From Chromatiales bacterium (GTDB lineage Bacteria > Pseudomonadota > Gammaproteobacteria > Xanthomonadales > SZUA-36): 55,103 nt of DNA. The notes under the pieces are model-generated. The model saw only the letters and a program-made list of their open reading frames with translations. It ran no database searches and was not told the origin of the DNA. Every line of letters begins with the position of its first letter. Within the stretch, counting starts at the first letter, position 1. The position numbers and the translations under genes are program-made. Below, in pieces: positions 1-8,956 of this stretch. The stretch covers positions 1 through 55,103 of the forward strand of contig JAHEFT010000004.1 of the NCBI GenBank assembly GCA_024640025.1. Reading direction: 5' to 3'.

Positions 1-2
1 TC

Positions 3-2363
3 ACGTTCGATCCGTCGCAGTGCATCGTCTGCTATCGCTGCGTCAGGGCCTGTGACGACATCCAGGGCACTTTCGCGCTGACCGTCGACGGGCGCGGATT
101 CCAATCGAAAGTCACGGCCGGTCAGTCCGACAGTTTCATGGCCTCGGACTGCGTATCGTGCGGCGCCTGCGTGAACAGCTGTCCGACCGAGGCGCTGATG
201 GAGAAACCGGTGGTCCAGCAGGGCTTGCCGGAGCGCCATGTGACAACGACCTGTGCCTATTGCGGTGTCGGTTGCTCATTTCACGCCGAGCTGAAAGGGG
301 ACACGGTCCTGCGCATGACGCCGAACAAGGATGGCCATGCCAATGAGGGCCACGCCTGTATCAAGGGGCGGTTTGCCTTTGGCTATGCCAGCCACAAGGA
401 CCGCATCACCAGCCCGATGATCCGCACAAGCATTGAAGATCCCTGGCGTGAAGTGAGCTGGGAAGAGGCCTTGCAATATACGGCCAGCCGTTTGCAGGCC
501 ATCCAGGAAAAGTACGGTCCGGACAGCATCGGCGGAATCACCTCATCGCGCTGCACCAACGAAGAAACCTACCTGGTGCAGAAAATGGTGCGTGCCGCGT
601 TCGGCAACAACAACGTCGATACCTGCGCCCGCGTGTGCCATTCGCCAACCGGTTACGGGTTGAAGACCACGCTCGGCGAGTCGGCCGGAACCCAGGCGTT
701 CAATTCTGTGGCCAGCGCCGATGTCATCCTGATCATGGGCGCCAACCCCAGCGATGCGCACCCGGTATTTGCCTCCCGGCTGAAACGCCGCCTGCGCGAA
801 GGCGCCAAATTGATTGTCGCCGATCCGAGGCGCATCGAACTGGTCAATTCACCCCACGCCCGGGCCGAGCACCACCTGGCGTTGCGCCCCGGCAGCAACG
901 TGGCGTTCATCAACGCCATGGCCCACGTCGTTGTTACCGAGGGTCTGGAAGCCGGCGCATTCATCGAAGAGCGATGTGAGCGGGAGGCCTATCTGAAATG
1001 GCGTGAGTTTATATCCGCAGAACAGAATTCGCCGGAAATGACAGAACGGATCACCGGAATCCCGGCGCAGCAGTTACGAGAAGCCGCTCGCCTGTTTGCC
1101 AGCGGCCCCAATGCGGCCATTTACTATGGCCTGGGAGTTTCCGAACACAGCCAGGGTTCGACGACCGTCATGGGGATCGCCAACCTGGCCATGGTGACGG
1201 GCAATCTTGGCCGCGAAGGTGTGGGCGTGAATCCGTTGCGGGGCCAGAACAATGTCCAGGGTTCCTGTGACATGGGTTCATTCCCGCATGAATTACCCGG
1301 CTACCGTCATATTTCAGACCCGGCGGTGCGCGGCCTGTTTGAACAGGAGTGGAACACAAACCTGCAGGCGGTTCCCGGGCTTCGGATTCCGAACATGTTC
1401 GACGCCTCGATCAGCGGAAATTTCAAAGGTCTGTACGTGCAGGGTGAAGACGTCGCGCAGAGTGATCCGAATACCCATCACGTGGAGAAAGCCCTCAAGT
1501 CGCTGGAGTGCCTGGTGGTGCAGGATATTTTCCTGAACGAGACGGCACGTTTTGCGCACGTGCTGTTGCCCGGCTCCTCCTTCCTTGAAAAGAACGGCAC
1601 GTTCACCAACGCGGAACGGCGCATTTCGATGGTCCGCAAGGCCATCGAACCCCTGGCCGGGCTGGAGGACTGGGAGGTCACCATGGCCCTGAGCAACGCG
1701 ATGGGCTATCCGATGGAGTACAGCCATCCGTCCGAAATCATGGACGAAATTGCCCGGCTTACCCCGACCTTCAAGGGCGTGAGCTACGAAAAGCTGGACC
1801 GGCTCGGCAGCATTCAGTGGCCATGCAATGATGAAGCCCCGGAGGGAACGCCAACCATGCACGTGGATGAGTTCGTGCGTGGCAAAGGCTATTTCGCCAT
1901 CACCGGGTTCGTCCCGACCGAGGAGCGCACGACGCGCAAATACCCCCTGCTGCTGACGACCGGGCGCATCCTTTCGCAATACAACGTAGGGGCGCAGACC
2001 CGGCGCACAGCCAACTCGGAGTTCTACAGCGAGGACGTCCTGGAAATCCATCCTTTCGATGCCGAGGAACGCGGCATCGCCGAGGGAGACTGGTGCGGCA
2101 TTGCCAGCCGGGCGGGCGAAACCGTGTTACGGGCGGTGCTCACAGACCGGGTTCAGCCGGGGGTGGTCTACACCACGTTCCATTTCCCATCCAGCGGCGC
2201 GAATGTCATTACCACCGACAACTCCGACTGGGCGACCAACTGCCCCGAATACAAGGTCACGGCAGTGCAGGTCAGCCACGTCAGGGAGCCCTCCGAGTGG
2301 CAAAAGGAATACCGGGCATTCGCCAACCGGCAGGAGGAGTTACTGGACAAGGCCCGTGTCTGA
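3..2363 (+). CDS. fdsA: NAD-dependent formate dehydrogenase, alpha (catalytic) subunit, 5' partial
   Basis: Molybdenum (bis-MGD) subunit that oxidises formate to CO2 and passes electrons through Fe-S clusters to the NAD-reducing beta/gamma subunits in the cytoplasm. The reading frame is open from base 3, so the N-terminus lies outside the window. The fragment begins in ferredoxin-like clusters (CIVCYRCVRAC, then CVSCGACVNSC), followed by the catalytic-domain cluster motif CAYCGVGC. The active-site residue is Cys, in RVCHSPTGYGL (codon 636-638), not selenocysteine. The C-terminal molybdopterin dinucleotide-binding domain follows (around YPLLLTTGRILSQYNVG). The downstream fdhD, fdsD, mobA and moeA agree with this call, and fdsB/fdsG are expected just upstream. 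The stop overlaps the fdhD start by 8 bases. Confidence 0.93.
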   Translation, partial: TFDPSQCIVCYRCVRACDDIQGTFALTVDGRGFQSKVTAGQSDSFMASDCVSCGACVNSCPTEALMEKPVVQQGLPERHVTTTCAYCGVGCSFHAELKGDTVLRMTPNKDGHANEGHACIKGRFAFGYASHKDRITSPMIRTSIEDPWREVSWEEALQYTASRLQAIQEKYGPDSIGGITSSRCTNEETYLVQKMVRAAFGNNNVDTCARVCHSPTGYGLKTTLGESAGTQAFNSVASADVILIMGANPSDAHPVFASRLKRRLREGAKLIVADPRRIELVNSPHARAEHHLALRPGSNVAFINAMAHVVVTEGLEAGAFIEERCEREAYLKWREFISAEQNSPEMTERITGIPAQQLREAARLFASGPNAAIYYGLGVSEHSQGSTTVMGIANLAMVTGNLGREGVGVNPLRGQNNVQGSCDMGSFPHELPGYRHISDPAVRGLFEQEWNTNLQAVPGLRIPNMFDASISGNFKGLYVQGEDVAQSDPNTHHVEKALKSLECLVVQDIFLNETARFAHVLLPGSSFLEKNGTFTNAERRISMVRKAIEPLAGLEDWEVTMALSNAMGYPMEYSHPSEIMDEIARLTPTFKGVSYEKLDRLGSIQWPCNDEAPEGTPTMHVDEFVRGKGYFAITGFVPTEERTTRKYPLLLTTGRILSQYNVGAQTRRTANSEFYSEDVLEIHPFDAEERGIAEGDWCGIASRAGETVLRAVLTDRVQPGVVYTTFHFPSSGANVITTDNSDWATNCPEYKVTAVQVSHVREPSEWQKEYRAFANRQEELLDKARV

Positions 2364-3192
2364 ATCCCGCCGTGTGCGGGTGCAGAACTGGCGCTCGGGT
2401 GCGACCGGGCCGGATGGCCTGCGGGGCGACAGGGTTGACGGATTAGAGGACGACAGCATTGCTGCCGAATTGCCCGTCGCTTTAACCTACAACCGCGTGT
2501 CACACGTGGTGATGATGGCGACCCCGCTGGATCTTGAGGATTTTGCGGTGGGCTTTTCATTCACTGAAGGCCTGATCGGCAGCCTGGATGACATCAGGAG
2601 TATCCGCGCCATTCCCCGTTCCGGCGGCATCGAACTGGCGATGATGATCAGCGAAGACTGGTTTGACCGCCTGGCCACACGGCGGCGTAACCTGGTTGGC
2701 CGCACCGGCTGCGGCTTGTGCGGGGCTGAAAACATCGAGCAGGCGCTGCGCCATCCGAAGCCCGTGGAAAAAACACTCCAGGTCAGTCACACCGCGTTGC
2801 AGAGAGCGGTGGTTGACCTGGAGAACCATCAGCCTTTGCAGGCGGACACGGGCGCCACGCATGGCGCCGCCTGGTGTAGTTCCAATGGAGACATTATCAC
2901 TGTGCGTGAGGATGTCGGACGTCACAATGCCCTCGACAAATTGATTGGAGGCCTGTTGCGGGGGGGATACGATCCCAAATCCGGTTTTGTGCTGGTTTCC
3001 AGCCGGGCCAGTTATGAAATGGTTTATAAAGCAGCGGCCGCCGGTATTGAATTGATCATGGCGGTTTCCGCGCCCACGACGCTGGCGGTAGACTTTGCAG
3101 AACGTTCGGGTGTGACGCTGGTAGGTTTCGCGCGACCGGGCCGGCACAACGTCTATTCTTTCCCGGAAAGAATTTCGACAGGGGAAATCTGA
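2356..3192 (+). CDS. fdhD: formate dehydrogenase accessory sulfurtransferase FdhD
   Basis: FdhD transfers sulfur from IscS to the molybdenum cofactor of formate dehydrogenase, which is needed for activity. The 278-residue protein has the family's length and its CxxC sulfur-carrying pair in TGCGLCG (about Cys119 and Cys122). It also has the conserved FSFTEGLI and EDVGRHNALDKLIGG stretches. I chose the GTG at 2356, inside the end of fdsA; a strong AGGAGGAG lies 16 bases upstream. GTGs at 2374 and 2380 are possible alternatives. The open frame extends upstream into fdsA, but that sequence has no FdhD character. The ATGA overlap with fdsD suggests translational coupling. Confidence 0.92.
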   Translation: MSESRRVRVQNWRSGATGPDGLRGDRVDGLEDDSIAAELPVALTYNRVSHVVMMATPLDLEDFAVGFSFTEGLIGSLDDIRSIRAIPRSGGIELAMMISEDWFDRLATRRRNLVGRTGCGLCGAENIEQALRHPKPVEKTLQVSHTALQRAVVDLENHQPLQADTGATHGAAWCSSNGDIITVREDVGRHNALDKLIGGLLRGGYDPKSGFVLVSSRASYEMVYKAAAAGIELIMAVSAPTTLAVDFAERSGVTLVGFARPGRHNVYSFPERISTGEI

Positions 3193-3401
3193 TGCAGGAA
3201 GTTGAGCAACTCGTAAAAATGGCGAACCAGATCGCCGACAATTTCAGTTTTCACGACGATGCGGTGGAACGTATCACCGATCACCTGGTGAGATTCTGGG
3301 CGCCTTCCATGCAAAAGAAGCTGATCGACTACGATAAAGCACAAGGGGCGGACCTGAGGCCTGCCGCCAGGGAAGCGATGAATCGTCTGGATGTCGGCTG
3401 A
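3192..3401 (+). CDS. fdsD: formate dehydrogenase delta subunit FdsD
   Basis: A 69-residue soluble protein of the FdsD family, a small subunit found with NAD-dependent molybdenum formate dehydrogenases and thought to help assembly or cofactor insertion. Visible family features are the N-terminal LVKMANQIADNF, the central HLVRFWAPSM and the C-terminal PAAREAMNRL. It overlaps the fdhD stop by one base (TGATG), and its own stop overlaps the mobA start in the same way. Position and spacing make it part of the formate dehydrogenase operon. Confidence 0.88.
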   Translation: MQEVEQLVKMANQIADNFSFHDDAVERITDHLVRFWAPSMQKKLIDYDKAQGADLRPAAREAMNRLDVG

Positions 3402-4036
3402 TGCCCGGCAGCCTGGGCGACGAAGCTCTGCCAGCGGGCCTCATCCTGGCGGGGGGAAGGTCACGGCGGATGGGAGGAATACCCAAGGCCTTCGCGCCTC
3501 TTGCCGGCAAACCGCTGCTTCAGCACGTGATTGACCGCGTCAAACCGCAGGTTGCCCGGTTATGGCTCAGCGTTGAACGCCCGTCCGAGGAACTGGCCGC
3601 TTTCGGTCTGCTCCAACTCGGGGATCCTGAACCGGACGCCGGACCATTGGCCGGACTGCTGACAGCTCTGCAAAACATGACCGGGGAACAAGACTGGCTG
3701 CTGCTGGTGCCCTGTGATGCACCGTTCCTGCCGCGTGACCTGGCCGTAAAGCTGTTGGAGTGCGCGCTGGCTTCGAAACTTCCCGGGGCGGTCGTGCGCT
3801 ACGGGTCTGAGACCCAGCCGACGTTTTCTGTCTGGAATCGCGATTTGTTGCAGCGCCTGGAGCACGCCGTCGTGGTTGAAAGAATGGCTGGCCTCAAGCA
3901 GTTTCTTGCGGTAGCGAAGCTGGCGGTCCTGGACTGGCCGCGGACGGATCCCCCGCCTTTTTACAATATCAACGACCAGCAAGCTTTGCGGCATGCCGGC
4001 TTGCTGTGCAAATCAGAACATGGAGAAACCGTTTGA
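3401..4036 (+). CDS. mobA: molybdenum cofactor guanylyltransferase MobA
   Basis: Adds GMP to molybdopterin to make the guanine dinucleotide form used by formate dehydrogenase. The protein has 211 residues. The N-terminal nucleotide-binding signature is LILAGGRSRRMGG followed by a Lys (residues about 14-29), and the metal-binding stretch VPCDAPFLP lies near residue 105. The remainder follows the MobA Rossmann-like nucleotidyltransferase layout. The start overlaps fdsD by one base and the stop overlaps moeA by one base. Cofactor synthesis is therefore apparently co-transcribed with the enzyme that uses it. Confidence 0.92.
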   Translation: MPGSLGDEALPAGLILAGGRSRRMGGIPKAFAPLAGKPLLQHVIDRVKPQVARLWLSVERPSEELAAFGLLQLGDPEPDAGPLAGLLTALQNMTGEQDWLLLVPCDAPFLPRDLAVKLLECALASKLPGAVVRYGSETQPTFSVWNRDLLQRLEHAVVVERMAGLKQFLAVAKLAVLDWPRTDPPPFYNINDQQALRHAGLLCKSEHGETV

Positions 4037-5220
4037 TGCTTAGCGTAAACGAAGCCATTGACGCCCTGCTGGGTGACAGCAAACGATTGGTGAAGCATGA
4101 AACCATCGACCTGATCGATGCTTCGGGCCGCACGCTGGCCGGCAATATCATCGCCCCGATTGACGTGCCTCCGGCCGACAACAGTGCTATGGATGGCTAT
4201 GCGATCCGATTTGCGGACGGGTCGGATCCGCAATCGGGGATCACGCTGAGTCAGCGGGTCACAGCAGGTTCGGTCGCCGGCGAATTGGAGCCGGCAACTG
4301 CAGCCCGGATTTTTACCGGTGCGGAAGTACCGACCGGCGCTGATACTGTCGTGATGCAGGAGCACTGCGAAGAGGCCGGCGGTGCCGTGCGAATTCTCAA
4401 ACTACCGGAGCAGGGCGCCAACATCCGACGCCGCGGCCAGGACCTTTCAACCGGGCAGAAAGTGCTATCAAAAGGCCAGCGCCTGCGTTCTCAGGACCTG
4501 GGGTTGGCCGCATCCCTGGGAATCTCCCGGGTCGGGGTTTACCGTCGGCTCAAGGTGGCCGTCATGTCGACAGGAGATGAGCTGCGTGAGCCGGGTGACG
4601 ATTTGCAGCCTGGCCAAATCTATAATTCCAATCGCTATATGATGAAATCCCAGCTTGCGGCCTGGGGATTCGATATCGTAGACATGGGCGTGGCACGGGA
4701 TGATCCTGAGGCCGTTCGTCAAATGATGATTCAGGCCGCCTCAGAGGCGGACGTCGTCATCACTTCAGGCGGTGTGTCTGTCGGCGAGGAAGATCACGTG
4801 AAGGACGTGGTTGCATCCCTTGGCGCCATCGATCTGTGGCGCATCGCGGTTAAGCCTGGCAAGCCCTTTGCTTTTGGACAGGTTTGCGGCAAGCCCTTCA
4901 TCGGCTTGCCCGGGAACCCGGTTTCCGTTTTCGTAACACTGCTCGTGATCGCCCGTCCGTACCTGTTTGCCTGCCAGGGTGTTTCCGATACGGCCGTGCA
5001 TGCCGTTCGGCAAATTGCGCTGTTCGATAAGAAGGGCAGCCAGCGGGAAGACTATCTCAGGGTGCGGGCTACCGCCAATGGCGTCGAACTGTTTCCCAAT
5101 CAAAGCAGCGGGGTTCTGTTTTCAACGAGTTGGGGGGATGGGCTGGTGCGGCAGAGTGTTGGCCGGGACATCCAGACTGGGAACCTGGTGGATTATCTTC
5201 CTTACGCAGTTTTCAACTAA
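4036..5220 (+). CDS. moeA: molybdopterin molybdotransferase MoeA
   Basis: Inserts molybdate into adenylylated molybdopterin, the step before MobA. The 394-residue protein has the family motifs PADNSAMDGYAIR, the MoCF-domain STGDELREPGDDL and SGGVSVGEEDHVKD, then KPGKPFAFG and GLPGNPVSVF. The ATG at 4036 is preceded by GGAGA at good spacing; an in-frame ATG 30 bases earlier lies inside mobA and is less likely. It is the last gene of the formate/Moco run. The stop overlaps the convergent lhgO stop as CTAA. Confidence 0.93.
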   Translation: MLSVNEAIDALLGDSKRLVKHETIDLIDASGRTLAGNIIAPIDVPPADNSAMDGYAIRFADGSDPQSGITLSQRVTAGSVAGELEPATAARIFTGAEVPTGADTVVMQEHCEEAGGAVRILKLPEQGANIRRRGQDLSTGQKVLSKGQRLRSQDLGLAASLGISRVGVYRRLKVAVMSTGDELREPGDDLQPGQIYNSNRYMMKSQLAAWGFDIVDMGVARDDPEAVRQMMIQAASEADVVITSGGVSVGEEDHVKDVVASLGAIDLWRIAVKPGKPFAFGQVCGKPFIGLPGNPVSVFVTLLVIARPYLFACQGVSDTAVHAVRQIALFDKKGSQREDYLRVRATANGVELFPNQSSGVLFSTSWGDGLVRQSVGRDIQTGNLVDYLPYAVFN

Positions 5221-6452
5221 CCGAGTGTGGAATGGTTTCCGGACAGGATGTCGCAAATATGCCGTCCGATGGGAATCGCCGATGTGGCTGCCGGTGAGGG
5301 GGCATTGCAGACATGAAGACTGCGAGGAGTCCGCTCGATCAGGAAATCATGCAGCAGGGTGCCGTCGCGTGTTACCGCCTGGGCGCGAATGCCTGCGGGG
5401 TGAGGCTCAAGGTCGTCGGCCGTTATTGAGGGGCAGTATTTGCTTATTTCGTTGACGTATCGCGCTTTCCAGAGTGAATTTCTGATTTCCCGAATGCCAT
5501 GCCGAAAATGGCGGGCGCTGGCTTTCCAGAAACCTGGCCAGCCCAACATGCCGGCCGTGTCGCGCAGGCTGAAATTCAGAACTCCATAACCCTCTCTTTT
5601 CCAGCCCTGGACGGCGTTCGGCCCCACGGTAATGGTGCCGTCTGTCATTCGGGTCAGGTGAACGCCGAGGAAAGGCAGCGCTGGATCGGGAACGGGATAA
5701 ACGAGATGCCTGATCAGGCCGTTGAGTCCGGGCCGAAGCCGGTAATATTCTCCACGGTAAGGTACGATCCGGAAGTCCTGGCCCAGCCCCTGCAAACGCG
5801 CCAGGCGGTCCGCCATCAAGCCGGCGCAGACGACCAGGCCGCTGGCATGAAACGTTCCGGGCTTTGCATGGATGATGATTTTATCGTCATGCTCTGTGAT
5901 GCCGGTCACCTCTGTATTAAGCCGAACAGTGCCGCCGGCCTGGCGAAATTGTTCAAGCATTACGTGGCACATGCCGGGGAAATCCACGATTCCGGACTCC
6001 CTGACCAGGAATGCGCCGGTCCCGGATATTGCCGGCTCCAGTTCCTGCAATTCAACCGGGCCAAGCATTTCCGGGTCAAGGCCGTTTTCAAGGCATCTTC
6101 GATATAGCAGGTGCAATCTTTCCAGTTCGATGTCGCTGGTCGCCACGACAAGCTTTCCGGTCTGTTCACAGGCTATGCCATTTTCCCGGCAGAAATCGTA
6201 AGTGGCTTGTGCGCCCTCGCGGCAAAATCGCGCCTTGAGGCTGCCGGGTTCGTAATAGACGCCGGCATGTATGACCCCGCTGTTGTGCCCGGTTTGGTGC
6301 CGGGCCACAAAGGACTCTTTTTCAAGCAACAGTACGCGGATCCGGTCTGAAGACCGCTGCAATTGCCAGGCGGTGGAAATTCCGACGATCCCGCCGCCAA
6401 TAATGATGAAATCGAATTTCAAGAATCGACCATGGTTTATTGCTGAGTTCAT
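5217..6452 (-). CDS. lhgO: L-2-hydroxyglutarate oxidase (FAD)
   Basis: FAD-dependent oxidoreductase of the DAO superfamily, closest by eye to LhgO/YgaF, which oxidises L-2-hydroxyglutarate to 2-oxoglutarate and gives electrons to the respiratory chain. Of 411 residues, the first 30 include the dinucleotide-binding FIIIGGGIVGIS. HNSGVIHAGVYYEPGSLKA is characteristic of LhgO, and VPYRGEYYRL and HLTRMTDGTITVGPNA follow. Only 32 bases separate its start from the divergent BCCT gene, so either the promoters overlap coding sequence or the true start lies slightly inside. A generic FAD oxidase with another 2-hydroxy acid substrate cannot be excluded. Confidence 0.85.
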   Translation of the reverse strand: MNSAINHGRFLKFDFIIIGGGIVGISTAWQLQRSSDRIRVLLLEKESFVARHQTGHNSGVIHAGVYYEPGSLKARFCREGAQATYDFCRENGIACEQTGKLVVATSDIELERLHLLYRRCLENGLDPEMLGPVELQELEPAISGTGAFLVRESGIVDFPGMCHVMLEQFRQAGGTVRLNTEVTGITEHDDKIIIHAKPGTFHASGLVVCAGLMADRLARLQGLGQDFRIVPYRGEYYRLRPGLNGLIRHLVYPVPDPALPFLGVHLTRMTDGTITVGPNAVQGWKREGYGVLNFSLRDTAGMLGWPGFWKASARHFRHGIREIRNSLWKARYVNEISKYCPSITADDLEPHPAGIRAQAVTRDGTLLHDFLIERTPRSLHVCNAPSPAATSAIPIGRHICDILSGNHSTLG

Positions 6453-6484
6453 TTAGCATATGCGCTCATGCATAATGCGTCGAT

Positions 6485-8005
6485 ATGCAATCCGAAGAAA
6501 CAACCAAAAACCACAAGCTGGATTGGCCAGGTTTTCTGGCATCTGTCGTCGTAATCCTGGCAGCCTGCATTCCGCTGATCCTGTTTCCCGAGTCCGGCGG
6601 CGAGTTTCTCGGCCAGCTTTACAAGCAAATAACCAGTCAATTCGGTTTTCTCTACTTGCTGTCCGGCTTTTCGGTATTGATTTTCCTGTTTTGGCTTGCA
6701 CTAGGGCCTTACGGCAAGGTTCGCCTGGCGTCCGGGGATGAACGGCCTGAATTCAGCACCCTGAGCTGGACGGCTATGCTTTTCTGCGCAGGCGTCGGCG
6801 CCGGGCTGATGTTCTGGGCTCCGATCGAGTGGGGCTACTATTACGGCGCTCCCCCGTTTGGCGTTGAGCCGCGCTCGGTTGAGGCAGCTGAATGGGCCTC
6901 GACCTATGGAATATTTCATTGGGGCCCGACCGCCTGGGCCATCTACTGCCTGCCCACGGTGGCGATAGCCTACCCCTACTATGCGAAGAAAATGACATTT
7001 CTCAGGCTCAGCACGAGTTGCCACTATTTCTTCGGAGGAGAGCAGGAAACCCGCAGTGAGCGATTGATTGACTGGTTGTTCATGATTGGCCTGATCGGCG
7101 GGGCGGGAACATCCCTGGGCTTTTCCACGCCCATGATCGCGGCATGCATGGCGCGAGTGACCGGCCTGGAAGCAAACTTTTCCATGGAACTGTTCATCGT
7201 GGGCCTATCGGTGGCCCTGTTTGCCACCAGCGTCTGGCTGGGCCTGAAAAAAGGCATCAAGCGGCTGAGCGATTTTAATATGTGGTTGGCGTTCGCCCTG
7301 CTGGTATTTGTGCTTTTGACCGGCCCCACGGTGTTCCTGTTGAAAACATCGTTGAACAGCCTGGGCTTGCTGGCACAGAATTTCATCCGTTTAAATACCT
7401 GGACCGATGCAGTTACCGATTCCGGGTTCGTTGAAAACTGGACCGTATTTTACTGGGCCTGGTGGATTGCCTACGCCCCATTCGTGGGCATGTTTGTCAC
7501 CCGGATATCGCGCGGAAGGACGATGCGGCAGGTGATTTTCGGTATGATCGGCTACGGAACGCTGGGTGGCGGTCTGTTTTACATGATCATCGGCAATTTC
7601 GGTTTGAGCCTTGAACTCAGCGGGGCCGTCGATGTGACGGGGATCATGAGCAACCAAAGCGGATCCGTCGCGATCGTTGCCATCCTGGACCAGTTACCTG
7701 CCGCCGGTATTGCCGTGTTTGTCTATGCACTGATTGCGCTGGTATTTTCAGCCACAACCTATGATTCTGCATCTTACATCCTGGCCTCGGCAGCTACCCG
7801 TCATTTGCCGGCAGGAGAAGATCCGGATAGATGGCACCGGGTTTTCTGGGCCCTGGCCCTGGCGGTGCTTCCACTCACGCTGATGTTCATTGGTGGCCTG
7901 AAGGTTATCCAGTCGGCCTCGCTGGTGGTTTCACTGCCGCTGATTTTTGTCGGAATGCTGATGTCGATTTCACTGGTCAAGCAGCTCAGAAAAGATCATG
8001 GCTGA
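6485..8005 (+). CDS. BCCT-family betaine/choline/carnitine-type transporter
   Basis: Secondary transporter of the inner membrane for quaternary-ammonium compounds such as glycine betaine, choline or carnitine. The 506-residue protein has about twelve hydrophobic segments. The BCCT signature in the TM8 region is clear: the run FYWAWWIAYAPFVGMF followed by TRISRGRT (about residues 320-346). No long charged C-terminal osmosensing tail is visible, so a catabolic role fits at least as well as osmoprotection; this is inference. A [2Fe-2S] ferredoxin gene follows 30 bases downstream, pointing to oxidative use of the imported compound. The substrate cannot be assigned from sequence. Confidence 0.9.
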   Translation: MQSEETTKNHKLDWPGFLASVVVILAACIPLILFPESGGEFLGQLYKQITSQFGFLYLLSGFSVLIFLFWLALGPYGKVRLASGDERPEFSTLSWTAMLFCAGVGAGLMFWAPIEWGYYYGAPPFGVEPRSVEAAEWASTYGIFHWGPTAWAIYCLPTVAIAYPYYAKKMTFLRLSTSCHYFFGGEQETRSERLIDWLFMIGLIGGAGTSLGFSTPMIAACMARVTGLEANFSMELFIVGLSVALFATSVWLGLKKGIKRLSDFNMWLAFALLVFVLLTGPTVFLLKTSLNSLGLLAQNFIRLNTWTDAVTDSGFVENWTVFYWAWWIAYAPFVGMFVTRISRGRTMRQVIFGMIGYGTLGGGLFYMIIGNFGLSLELSGAVDVTGIMSNQSGSVAIVAILDQLPAAGIAVFVYALIALVFSATTYDSASYILASAATRHLPAGEDPDRWHRVFWALALAVLPLTLMFIGGLKVIQSASLVVSLPLIFVGMLMSISLVKQLRKDHG

Positions 8006-8035
8006 ATTTGAAATAGAGGATTGAAGGAAATTTTC

Positions 8036-8350
8036 ATGATTACGATAAAAATAACCGACTACGATGGACAGCAACACGAACTCGAGGCAAAGCAAGGCGA
8101 CGTGCTGATGGAGTTATTGCGGGAACAGGATTGGGGTGTTGCAGCGCTGTGTGGAGGTATGTGCTCGTGTGCAACCTGCCACGTGTTTATCGATGAGGAC
8201 TGGCTGGACAGCTTCCCGCCGAAAGAATCTGATGAAGAGGAATTGCTAGAGATTCTTGACCATTTTCAGCCCAATTCCAGACTTAGCTGCCAACTCAGCC
8301 TGCAGACTGTCCATCATGGTCTGCAATTGATCCTGGCGCCGGAAGAGTAA
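8036..8350 (+). CDS. [2Fe-2S] ferredoxin, adrenodoxin type
   Basis: Small cytoplasmic electron carrier, 104 residues. Cluster ligands follow Cx5Cx2Cx36C: Cys39, Cys45 and Cys48 in CGGMCSCATC, and Cys85 in LSCQLS. Cys43 is additional. The spacing is that of adrenodoxin/putidaredoxin-type ferredoxins, which serve P450s and Rieske oxygenases, rather than plant-type. I chose the ATG at 8036 because GAAGGAAA lies about six bases upstream; a TTG at 8021 is in frame but has no comparable site. It is probably co-transcribed with the BCCT transporter. No reductase or oxygenase partner is present in the window. Confidence 0.88.
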   Translation: MITIKITDYDGQQHELEAKQGDVLMELLREQDWGVAALCGGMCSCATCHVFIDEDWLDSFPPKESDEEELLEILDHFQPNSRLSCQLSLQTVHHGLQLILAPEE

Positions 8351-8362
8351 GGGCTCCGTTAA

Positions 8363-8932
8363 TCAACCGTTAACGCAGAAATTATCCTGGGCCGGGACTT
8401 CATGCACCCACCCGTCCTCATCGACACCCACTACCGTCGCAGGGGCTCTGGAGTTCGAGAGGCAAATCCTGAATTGACCGGACATGGCTTCGTTAAATCC
8501 GATGAGGCCGGTTGCCGTGAATGCAGCTCTTTGTTGCACAGCGCCTTCCGCATCGATTCGGATGTGCTCGTTCGGCGCTTCGAATGAACGTATCAGTTCA
8601 ATCTCCTCCACTTTTCCGTTGCCGTTCCCATCGGAGAAAACGAGCCAGCCGTAATTCCAATTGTCATCTTTTCGGCACGTGTTGCCATTGGAACTGGGGC
8701 ATAAAATCACCGTGCTGCCGCGCGTGCCGGCTTCCATGCGCGCCAGTTCAAGGCCGGTGATCATTGAGCTTGAAGCCGATTTTAAACGATACTTCTCGAG
8801 CAGCATGTCTGAACCGGGTACTGCGATCAGTACCACAATGCCAATGGCCGCCAGCGTGATCAATAATTCCAATACGGTCAGGCCGAGAGTCTGTCCCCTT
8901 CGTGTTTTTGCGGCCTTGTTGTCACTTTGCAT
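8363..8932 (-). CDS. GspH/FimT-type minor pseudopilin
   Basis: Type IV pilin-like protein of 189 residues, inserted in the inner membrane and processed by prepilin peptidase. The leader ends at Gly17, followed by LTVLELLITLAAIGIV with the expected Glu at position +5, then a hydrophobic helix. The C-terminal globular domain contains CPSSNGNTC and a C-terminal Cys pair typical of GspH/FimT proteins. It lies 24 bases downstream of a second pseudopilin gene on the same strand, with AGGG nine bases before its ATG. No assembly ATPase, secretin or platform gene is nearby, so the machine it serves is encoded elsewhere. Confidence 0.85.
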   Translation of the reverse strand: MQSDNKAAKTRRGQTLGLTVLELLITLAAIGIVVLIAVPGSDMLLEKYRLKSASSSMITGLELARMEAGTRGSTVILCPSSNGNTCRKDDNWNYGWLVFSDGNGNGKVEEIELIRSFEAPNEHIRIDAEGAVQQRAAFTATGLIGFNEAMSGQFRICLSNSRAPATVVGVDEDGWVHEVPAQDNFCVNG

Positions 8933-8956
8933 TTTTTGTTTCCCTACTGTGGACCC

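Noticed and set aside
1314-2051. A 245-codon minus-strand open frame
   Set aside because: Antisense to fdsA with no recognisable protein features.
8357-8375. Inverted repeat CGTTAA/TTAACG between the ferredoxin and pseudopilin stops
   Set aside because: Weak AT-rich stem without a T-run. A role as terminator or operator is not supported.
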